This document shows positions 15,001-27,000 of a DNA stretch of 64,000 nt, piece after piece. How positions within the stretch are numbered: position 1 is the first letter of the stretch; each line of letters opens with the position of its first letter. The translations under genes and the position numbers were made by a program. The stretch is from Siphonodentalium dalli (taxonomy: Eukaryota; Mollusca; Scaphopoda; Gadilida; Siphonodentaliidae): the NCBI GenBank assembly GCA_032622095.1, contig CP136069.1, positions 159,701,043 to 159,765,042 of the forward strand. Reading direction: 5' to 3'. The notes under the pieces were generated by a model, which did not search any database, was not told where the DNA came from, and worked only from the letters and a program-made list of their open reading frames with translations.

Positions 15001-18000
15001 CAATCTAAAAAAATAGCATAACAGTCAGTGATTCCAACTTCTGTGGGCCGGGCTGTGCATTGGTCGATTCGAATCTCAATCATATTCGATATTTCGGAAT
15101 CAAGTTGAAAATGAAAGCGTGTGTTCACCAGTACAGAAGGGGAATAAGATTAGTTTAGTAAACTAGATCACTTAGATCGCTTAGATGATCATATTCATGT
15201 CCCAACAACGTTCAAAACAGAAATGACGGCAATCGTATTTCCTGTACAATTTAAATGAAACGCACGGGCGCCGCTGAAAACACATCGATTTTTTAGCCAA
15301 TCACAACGATTATTTCTAGAAGAGGTGCCTCGAAAAGTCAACGGGGGAATTTCATAACAAGACAAGACATTACCAGAGTACTCCATGCAAAGAAATCGAG
15401 TACGCCCAATACGAATTACACCACGAAATGTTTTCTCACCTGAGACCGAAAAAGCGGTGTATTTCGTTGACTATTCAGTCGAATTGTGACCATAAACTTT
15501 CAGTCGTATTACAAAAGAAATAAATACACGGTGTATCGGTGTGTATGGTCAAGTTGTACCACAAAAAACTGATTGTAGGACTCCGCTACGCGTCGTCCTA
15601 CAATCAGTTTTTTGTGGTACAACTTGACCATACACACCTCTACACCGTGTATTTATTTCTTAAATACAGGTCAAGTTCGAATTTGAGTTTGATCCAATGA
15701 TTTTTCCCAAAGTTATGGGCCTTTCGACTTCAAATTTTTTTTTTATAATTTTCTGTTTTTCTGTGTGAGGTTACCTTCATGGTGTAATCAACTCCTCCTA
15801 CAGTTTTGATCGTAGATATTTGAAACTTCCTTTTTTTTGGATGCTATCACACTCGACAAAAGCCATCTTAGATGTTAAGGTTGCGTTTCATTTTCTACCC
15901 TTTTTTTGGTTTCTGCAATCATTCGAACAAATATGAACCAATATCAAAATTATTAATCCAAATTTTTCTTTAACTCTTTCGCTGCCAAACGCGCATAAAT
16001 GCGAACTTCGCAGACGCTGCCAATCGCGCATTTTTGCGAATTTGATATGTAGTCTAATGTATGGGATATAACTCTATTCTTTCCGGCATGTTTGACAGTG
16101 TACAATGTATTTATCTGTAGTACTGTTGCGCGCGAACAATTTAAAGCCACAATGTGTTCAAGGTCATGCTATTTCTGACGTTATGGGAGTACAGTCAGAG
16201 CCAGATATTGCGTCATTGTTGTTAGCACGTGGTTATCAGTCGAAAATGGCCGCTCGCAAAAGACTCAGGACTGAAGAAGTTATTGTTATTACCTCTATAC
16301 TCTAATGATCGAGGGGCGCCTGCGGCGCATAAGATACTTATACCTATTATTTATGTGGGCAGTAGCCTCTATAGGGGCGTCTGCGGCGCATAAGATACTA
16401 TGGGTGGCGGGATGGGGTGGTAACTAACCTCTATACTCTAATGATCGAGGGGCACCTGCGGCGCATAAGATACTTATACCTATTATTTATGTGGCAGTAG
16501 CCTCTATAGGGGCGCCTGCGACGCATAAGATACTATGGGTGGCGGGATGGGGTGGTGGATGGGTAACTAACATCTATACTCTAATGATCGAGGCGCTCAT
16601 GCTGCACATAAGATACTTATACCTATTATTTATGTGGCAGCAGCCTCTATAGGGGCGCCTGCGGCGCATAAGATACTATGGGTGGCGGGATGGGGAGGTG
16701 GGTGGGTAACTAACCTCTACACTCTAATGATTGAGGGCGCCTGCGGCGCATAAGATACTTATACCTATTATTTATGTGGCAGTAGCCTCTATATATAGGG
16801 GCGCCTGCGGCGCATAAGATACTATGGGTGGTAGGATGAGGAGGTGGGTGGGTAACTAACCTCTATACTCCAATGATCTAGGGGCGCCTGCGGCGCATAA
16901 GATACTTATATCTATTATTTATGTGGGCAGTAGCCTCTATAGGGGCACCTGCGGCGCATAACATACTATAGGTGGTGGGTAACTAACCTCTATACTCTAA
17001 TGATCGAGGGGCACCTGCGGCGCATAAGATACTTATACCTATTATTTATAATACACCTTTACTGGTTTTGAACAACCCTTGTCTATTGTATCGTTTTCCA
17101 GTGGTGATAACAGGCAACTAAATTAATTATGCTGGTGAGTTGACCACGCGTACGTCCGCGTGACCCATATAATTCACATAAATCATTGTAAAACCCAAGT
17201 TTCCTGAAATTCAAGATGGCCGTCAAGATCATGTGACTTATAAGGGGCGGAGCAGGGTCATATGTCCCCCTGCAGGTATATATACATATTGGTATGGTTA
17301 TATATATATATCTATATTTGGAATTGTACCTATCAGGGAATATTCAAGCAACAAAAGCACGAACTCAACAAAGTGCGCCATTGTATCCCATTTTCCTACA
17401 AATAGGTGGCAACTTACATAAATCCAAGATGGACGCCAAGGTCACGTGACCTATTTTATGTCCAAAGTGGGTTCATATAGGTTACTCCCGTGTACCTTAC
17501 TGTTGGACATCGTATAATTGGGTTGAAAATTAGAAAACAAACAACACACCCATTCATACCCACACAAACTGTACATATACCGGCAAATAGCCACTAATCC
17601 AAGATGGCCGCCAATGTCACGTGACCTTGGTGGGCGTGTCCACGGCGGCATTCGACAGGGTATACCTATGTCTATATACATGTGAAGTTTCAACTAATTA
17701 TTTTAGAAACTGCTTGAGATATAATGTATTACCCATATATGCCTGAAATACATGGATATATGTACAGGATGCGTGGCACTGGGGGGTACGTCTGTGGTGG
17801 CGGGTGGCAGCGAAAGAGTTAAAGTTAAAAATCTTTTTTGTTGGGTTTACGGATAATGCGGGTTTAATTTGCCACGGTGGGGGTATGCTAGCACTCGAGT
17901 GCACACCTCTTGTTTATATTTTATTTGGTATTTTATTGAATAAAGTTAAATTAATCAATAATGAGTTGCTTGTGTTTCGACAACTCTTTGTAACACCTCT

Positions 18001-21000
18001 TTAAACCGAACAGAATGGCCTGTCCGAAAGGGGTTCGGTTTGGATTATATTCGATTATGTACATAATTTTGGGGTTCGAACCAGCCATGTCCATTTAACT
18101 TCCTGATACTCCAATGTGCTACCTGGCCGAAGTAGGTATTGTCATACCAAAGAGAAACTCCATCTCATTGGTTAAATTGCTATGCAGTAAATCATCCTTG
18201 ACTCCAGCACAATATGACAGTGAAGCATGATAGTTCTCTGGGATTAAGTTGATTTTCACTCAGTTTTTCAGGAATTGTTCATGATTTGATTTCTTTAACA
18301 GAGGTTGAAAGAATCAATAACAAAGAATTCCCCTACACTGGGCAGAGATGCCTCCTATACAAAAAGTGTGAGTATATATCTTATGTGTTAACTATTGGAT
18401 GAATTCTTCCATTTACTTATAAATATTTACATAGATATTTACATTTATATAGATCACATTATCATAGCTAAGAGTTTGGAAATCCTATATCGTTCTGACT
18501 TAATGTGCTGCATGGGCTAGTCTCAAATAATAGGCCATTATGTGAAAATAAATAAGAATACACTCAGGGTTTTTTTATGTGAATAAATCATCAAAAAGCT
18601 ATATAAATGTAAGAAATGAATGTTATGCGTGTATTATTGGGGGATACAGCATCGTAGTTGTTAGGGGCACATTTAATGTAAACTGCGAACAATGTATCAC
18701 ACCGACCACAGCGCCGTATCCTCCAATAACACACACACCTACTTTATTTATATCTTAAATAATTACTTTCACTCCATTTACTATTGTATTTTGCCATTGG
18801 TTTTTGAATGATTAATGTTTTTAAATAGGACAATTACATTAGGGCAGAAGTGAAATTGAGTGAACACAATCATGGCAACACACAATGTCACTGTAAAGTT
18901 CCTGTTATTTAACAATATTTCCAACTGAAAATGAATTTTCAGGTCGATATTTTTCACCGAGATGTAATTATATGTAATAATCATAGCTATCTAATATAAT
19001 TAAACTGTTTAAAGGGAATATGATGATTCACAAACTGTTTTTAAATTGCTTAAAGAGCATATGTAAAGTAAAGTTGGTGAATAAATTCATATCTGCCCAT
19101 GCACAGTAGGTGTTTGCTACTGTATATGGGGTGTTTGCCGCCACAGCAGGAAGAAAAGCCCCCCCCCCCCCCCCACCCAATTCCGGACATGGACTGGTGA
19201 TTGTGACTTATCTTGTTTTCTTTTTGTGAATTGTGTACATATATCATATTGAATATCATTTTAGATCCTGAATTGGTGTAATCTAATGGCCTGTTAGTGC
19301 TTTGCCGATTGAAATCAATAAAGTGGTTGATAAACTCTGTGTGTCTTTAATTACTAGAAATGCCTTGTTTTTTCAGAGCACGATAAAGAGATTGCCAGCA
19401 TACTTGACAATACAGTTTGTTAGATTTTATTATAAAGAAAAAGAATCTGTGAATGCCAAAATATTGAAGGTAAGCACTGGATAATGTCACCTAAATTATC
19501 CTCTGGACCTGGACACCTTACTCTGCATGGCCTCATCTGCTATGGGAGACCTAGACTTAGAATTAAGTTCTCAGATGGTGATGTGCACCCATTGGGCACC
19601 TCGAATATGCATTGTGTCATCTGCATATTTGGGGATATAGAGAAACTAAACTAAAAAAAGTAAAACAAACTTTCTACAGATGTTTCTAAAGAGACTAAAA
19701 AGCTTGTTGATTTGATAATAAAGATCCTTTCCAGAGAAGATGAGGCCTAAGCAGAATGAGGTCCCCAGAAGGTGAATTTAGTGATGCTAGCCCACAGTGC
19801 GGGTGTAGCGTCACTAAATTCACACTCTAGAGGACCTCATTCTGCTTGTGATATATAAGAGAATTGGCCTAACAATATTTACCTTGACCTTGTAAGCGAG
19901 TGCATTCTCTTATATATGTGAGGCTCCCTGGGATATATAAGAGAAGGCACAGGATCTTTAATGCTCAACAGCGCAGCTCCCGTCATGAAAGGGTTAATTT
20001 CGTTAACAGGTTATCAGCAGTGTATGAATAACAATTTATCAAAAGTTACGTATGACATATGCTTACTTATCAAAACAATGATGATTAACTGCCTGATAAA
20101 TTGTCCGCTTGACCTATTTCAGTTGTTGTGGTTCCCATCGATGCACATTTCCATTATCACTTTTGTCCAACTCAAAGTTTATCAGTTATTTTTATACCCC
20201 CATATAAAATGGGGGGTATAACTGGATTGACTGCGTCTGTCCGGCTGTCCGTCGTACCGTCCGTCCGTCACACTTTCTCCCTCCGTGTGTCCGTCCGTCC
20301 GACCTCATAACTCGAACAACTATGAACCGATTTCAATACTTTTTTGTATGCAATCTCCTTAGGACGCCTCTCCGCATGATGCTAATTGCGGTGCGGTCCG
20401 ACTTTCTTTTTTTAAGTTACGCCTTACTTTTCGACTTATTTTGACTTAGAAAATTCTGTCCGACTTAATAACTTTAACAAATATGAACCGATTTCAATAA
20501 TATTTGGTATACATGCTTCTCACAACACCCTCTCTACATGATGCAGCTCAGGGTTGGGTCGGACATTACACTTCATTTTCGACTTATTTTGGGATTATTT
20601 TTGTGTGGATGCTATCAAGTTAGGATATTTTCCGGAAGTTTCTTCGAATATGGATTCGGAACAATGATTTTTACCACAGTTTTGGGTCCGTCCGTCTTTT
20701 TTTCTGTACAAGCTTCTTGTGACACCATATCGATATTATTAATCCAAATTTTCCTTTAAAGTTAAAAATCTTTTTTGTTGGGTTTACGGATTATGTGGGT
20801 TGAATTTTCCACGGTGGGGGTATGATAGCACGCGAGTGCACACCTCTTGTTGTGCTCGTATCTTTATATTTTTGTTTTAGCTTTGGTTTACTCAATTATC
20901 CCATATTTTGGTTTCCAATATGGCCAAAGTTTCTGAAAAATGACCAAAATAAATCAGAAATAGCCAAAACAAAATTTAGGCTAGAGTGAACCCTGGTAAC

Positions 21001-24000
21001 TATTGACTTCTTATATATATATTTTTATTTCCTCTAGCTAGGAGAGTATTATCTTTAATAAAACTTCTGAATTTTGATTTTTTGATACTCACTTGTATAA
21101 AATTTTGACCTTGCAGGATGTTAAATTTTCTATGAATCTAGATGTCTATGATCTGTGTTCAGAAGAGCTTCAAAAGAAACTGGTACCAGCGAGAGATAAA
21201 TTCAAACAAGCTGAAGACAAGTTTCTTGAAGATGCTCAAAAGGTATATTTTGCTTTATCAACCACTGGGGTTAAAGTTTTATTTATCCCCTGCCCGAAAA
21301 TTTTCATCGGGGGGATACAGGAATGGGTTTCGTCCATCTGTCGGGGAGGGGAGTCTGTCCATCCCAAAAAGTTGTCCGGGAGTTATTTCGTACAATTATC
21401 AACAGATTTCAAAGAATTTTGGTATATGAGTTCACAAAGCGAATATCTTAAATGAGTTTTTAAACTAGGCCCGGGCAGATATTTTCACCAGCGTTACAGC
21501 CCTTTGATTGTCATATTTTTGAAAAGTTGTCCGGGGTGTTATTTCGAACAATTATCAACATATAAAATATTAGTCTCCCTTTAATTAGTTATCTGAGGTC
21601 AAAGGCACCTGTCGCATAATATTCCCCTGGCCATTATATTCCCCTGGTCATGTGAACATATGTTTACCAATTTTACTACATATCTTTTAAGCTTATAAGG
21701 AATGCTCTGTATTGCTCATTTATGCCCCTTCACAGATTACACAGATGCACCTCTGATAACCATTAAAGAAAGCCAGCAAACAGATGCACGGAATTTGTCC
21801 GGAATTTAGCTTTGGCACGCACCCCGTTGAAACCACATTCGTCTATATCATCTTGTTCGCATCATATCAGTAAAACATTGACTTGATAACCCCTTTGGGA
21901 AATGCATTATATCTCAGGTTGTCTTGCACCGATTGGCCTGAAATTTTGCATGTCTTATTCTGAGATGTGCCGCAGGATATGGTAAAAGTTTAGGTGCAAT
22001 CGGACATTAGGGTGATATATTTTTAAATGCACTAAAATCGTGACAAATAAACACTTGGTTCCATCTATAGATAGATTAATCTAGCTATATTAACCTAGCA
22101 TTTTTAACTTTAATATATCTAACTTGTTTGTTATGGTTATTTTAGCATGTTAAACTATGTTAACATAACATCTTAGAAATGTTACTCAATGTATGTTTAA
22201 CTACGCTAGAAAGATTTTCAAGTTCCCAGACCTCCAATGACAACATTTTTGATGCAGTTGATTTTATTAATGAATAATCACATGATTAAATACACCAGCT
22301 CTGATCACATCATTTTAAGATTGCAAAATATAATGACATATATGCTCTACTTAATTACTTCAGGCAAAGGCAGCTGGTAAAAAATTAAATAAGGAAGCGC
22401 CAAGTGATGGGCCAATGGAACCATATGCATTTGATGATGGTGAGTTTATCATTCTGCTTCCAAATTCCTATAAAACTCCACATAACATTCCTCCATTATT
22501 CCTTCACACGATTTGCAAGTACCATAACCGAATTGGAGCAATCTCAATCAACTTCATTGCCGCCACCTGCCATAGAATTCAAAGGAAAATTAAAACCAAA
22601 ATTGATCAACAAAATATCGTCAAAAATGTAGTGTCCAACGAGACTACGGGTGCCCCTAACAAGAAGTACGCCTGCTGTAGATGATGCGATGATACAATGC
22701 AAAGCACAGGTGTTCTTGCATCATCGCCAGCAGAACTCTAAATTTAAAAATTCATACTATAAGGCCAAGCCAGAGTTTAGTGAGCTTGTCATTTGCAGAA
22801 TGAGGTCCCCAGAGGGTGAATTTAGCATGGCAGGCTAGCATCACTAAATTCACCCTCTGGGGACCTCATTCTGCTTAGGCCTCATCTTCTCCGGAAAGTT
22901 TCTTTATTATCAAATTTCTATAGAAACTTATATTCTATTTCTTTTTTAGTTTAGTCTCTCTATATCCCCAAAATGGCAGACGACACATTGCATAATCAAG
23001 GGTTCCCAATGGGTGTACATCACAATCATCACCATTTGGGAACTTCAATCTGAGTCTATGTCTCTCATAGCTGATGAGGCCATGCAGAATGAGGTTCACA
23101 GAGGGTGAATTCAGTGATGCTAGCCCGATATGCGGGATAGTATCACTAAATTCATCCTCTAGGGACCTCATTCTGCAAATGACAGGCACACTAAACTCAG
23201 ACTTGTTTAAGGCCAAATAAAAAATTTCATTTGAGTCTCAGACACTGCCACATTGAAATAAATGGCCAGCTTTGGCCATATTATTTTGATTTTTGATATT
23301 ATGACACAAAAAGTTGAGCTTCAGTGTCACTGACACTTTCATTTTACTACCTTGCCAGAATAAAATATCTTCTTCAAATACTCAGTGGATTATACAACAT
23401 AGGTTCCATTTTTAGCTCAACTTACTTTGTAAGTTTGAGCTATTGCCATGGTTTGGCGTCCGTCGTCTGTGTGTGCGTGTGTCCGTCAACAATTTCCTTT
23501 GGCGCGGGATACAGGTCGTACCTTTGTTCTGATCTTTATGAAATTTGTCATGGATGTTAATATTGACATGTAGATGGGAACGAGTGATTTTGGGGTCGTT
23601 CGGCCATAAAACATGGCCGCCAGCAGCCATCTTGGATTTTACTCTTTGCATGACTAAATCCTTTGGCGCGGGCTACAGGTCGTAGCTTTGGTCGGAACTT
23701 CATGAAATTTGTCATGGATGTTAACAATAACATGTAGATGGGAACTAGTCATTTTGGGGTCATTCGTCCAAAAAACATGGCCGCCAGCAGCCATCTTGGA
23801 TTTTACTCTTTGCATGACTAAATCCTTTGTCGCGGGCTACAGGTCTTAGCTTTGGTCAGATCTTCATGAAATTTGTCATGGATGTTAACAATGACATGTA
23901 GATGGGAACAAGTCCTTTGGGGTCAATTGGCCAAAAAACATGGCCGCCAGCAGCCATCTTGGATTTTACTCTTTGCATGACTAAATCCTTTGGCACAGGT

Positions 24001-27000
24001 CAGACATTGCAATTAGCACCTTTCCTTTCCTATCATTAAATTATTCCCCTTCCTAAGTTGAGCTACAGTGTCATTGACACTTTCATTCTGTATACCAGCA
24101 TATCTGACTTTATGTAGAGCATAAATGTGTGGTACATGATGAATTATGTATACCATAATTCTCTTCCTTTATCACTAGATGTTGGTTCAAATAACAATGG
24201 ATATTACGAGCTGCAAGCAGTGCTGACACACAAGGGCAGGTCCAGTTCTAGTGGTCATTACGTCGCCTGGGTCAAACGGAAAGGAGGTTTGTATGCAACT
24301 AATTATATACCACATTATTATTTCTTAGGATGATAATTTTAGGGATGCTACATATTCACATATATACTGCATGCATGTGTGTTACTGGCCAATGATTTAT
24401 GACATGAGGGAGATGGCGTACAGTTGGCACGACACACAGCAATCGCAACAGTGCCATTTAAAACTATCATCAAGTAACACATGTGCAGTTCTTAGAAGAA
24501 TGTTCTTATTCACCTGTATTATCTTTCTTCTGCTCATATCTCCTTGACATCCTCCAGTTGAATATAGACCATTCCAAGGTAGACTCAGTTTTAACTGAAT
24601 GGGATAATCCATTTAGTAAAGAAAGGGTTAAACCAGTTTGAAATAGCTTTAAAGATGCATAATCTGAGGCTTACGGATGATCGTTTAGAATTCCGTAAAC
24701 TGTTTTAAATAGCTTATGGACTCAACTGAAAATTTTAACTGACTTTATCTGGAGCTTCTCTTCGAATGACTTTTTAACCATTAATTTATATCTGTGATTT
24801 TTTAGGATTTGCCATCTCTTAGACTTATTTTATCCGCGTGTTTGCTCTTTTATCCTATAGTATGATGTTCTTTTATATATATATATTTTATTTTTTTTAT
24901 CACATATTTTATGTAACAGCGCCTATGAACACAACTCTGTAGTGAAATAGGCGCTCTACAAATGTTAATAATAATAATAATAATAATCAATGATTAAGTG
25001 CCCTTCAATTACTATTTATTTGGTTTCAGGGATTAAATTATCTGATTCGAGTCGAGAAACCCACCTATCAAAGCTCAGAGTTATTAGATATCGATTTTTG
25101 AAATCTATTATTTTTCACCATCGATACTTATTAGTGGCCCAGTAAAGAGTCAACGAGTCGACGGCCTCAGGCCAAATTGCGGATGAAGATGGATAACTCT
25201 AAAATCAAGAGGCTTTGTGTTGATAATAAGGCCAAATTTCGTCGAACAATATGTTGATAAATAACATGTTTTGGGCAATTGTATACTATAGTTGACAGTG
25301 GTTAGCATTATTTTTGGGCAATTAATAGATTCTGATAACTGAAGCGGCATTTCTAACAATATTGTTGTTGGAATCTGATTATATGGGGACCATCAAATCG
25401 GATTGAGTACAGTTAATGACTCCAGTGTAATGATGATATTTTTCCAAGTTTGATCTGTATTATATTTTAAGAAGTTAATTCTCATATCCAGATTATGTCA
25501 TCAATACAAATGCTTCCATCAATTCATAGCTACTCAAATTTCCTTGCAGATGAATGGCTCATGTTTGATGATGACCGAGTCACTCCCGTCTTGGCAGAAG
25601 ATATCCTCAAGCTATCAGGAGGAGGTAAATATTTGTATTACCATATGCAGCTCTGTCCCTGTTCGTAACAGTAAAAGAAATAAGTTTTTAATGATCTTTA
25701 ACATTGTCAATATTTAAAGACCCACTTAATTTTCGAATGCCCATCTCACATTATATACAACATATTTCATATGTTATACCATTTGAAAGAGGCACCAAAA
25801 ATATGTATATTCAACCGGAATATGGAACATCTGTCCACAATGTGACAGAGATTCTCATATTCACACTAAGACTTCCCCTGTTATTAACCCCAGAATGCAT
25901 CATAATTCATAACTAAGAGATAGAGTTATTCCCCTTCCATTGAGAATAATAGATTAGCAGTACAGACTAGATCAAAATTAAGCACAGAACGCACGTCGGT
26001 ACCTTGACAAAAACAACATGACCACAGTTTAATCGACCGGATCAGTTGATAATACAATGTTTTGGAGCTTCCTCTTTCAAATGGTATATAATATGGAAAA
26101 TGTTTTATATAATGTAATCTGGGCATTCAAAAATTACAGTAATGCTCTAGATAACCACAGCAGAATTATGGGTAACTTTTCAGGAAATATGGCTTGTTGC
26201 CATTCATTGGACGGCTCTCGGGGAGAGCTTTCCGATGAATGGCAACAAGCCATATTTCCGACTAAATCCTGAAAAGTTACCCATAATTCTGCTGTGGTTA
26301 AGGGGTCGATTAATTAGAGCATTACTGTAAGTGGGCCTTTAAAGCTGGTGCATCTCTTCCCTGGACTTGCTGAAAAGATGTGGGGTTAAAAACTATTAAT
26401 TTTAACCCTTTTAGAGCTCTTTCCATCAATGTATCACAATATTATAATCAATAAATTTGAAATATGATCAAGGAAATATGGGTTGATACAAAAATCGGAC
26501 TTGGCACTGAAAGGGTTAAAGCTGGTGCATCTCTTCCCTGAAAAGATGTGGGGTTAAAAACTATTAATTTTAAGTCATTGATAACAGGGGCTTCTGTCAC
26601 AAGGAAATATCTTTTTTCTTAATATCACAAATCGATCTATTAAAATACTTTTAAGTGGAATGTGTGCAACACCAGATTAAGCCTGCAATTAGTGTGTCTG
26701 TCATTTTCAGAATGAGGTCCCCAGAGGGAGAATTTAGTGACACTATCCCGCACTGTGGGCTAGCATCACCAAATTCACCCTCTGGTAACCTCATTCTGCT
26801 TCAACTGCTATGGGAGACCTAGGATCAAATAGAAGTTCCCCAGGTGATGTTTACCCATTAGTCACCTCGATAACAGATAATGCATTTTATCTTCTGCAAA
26901 TTAGGGGATATAGAAACTTCCCAGAACAGAAAAAGTAACTAAAAACAATGTTAATTTGAGACAACAGATAAAACTATGTTAATTTGAGATTATAGATACT

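Larger units (their letters stand above)
13855..17908. repeat. CCGT-type dispersed repeat, host of nested insertions
   Basis: It starts TACCCCGACTTTCG and GGGGGGTATACTGGATTGAC and ends GAGTGCACACCTCTTGTT. The uninterrupted relative at 20195-20852 shows that 14503-15660 and 15974-17818 are later insertions. Confidence 0.8.

Noticed and set aside
18073-18121. tRNA gene
   Set aside because: Box A- and box B-like words exist but no acceptor stem or anticodon arm could be paired.
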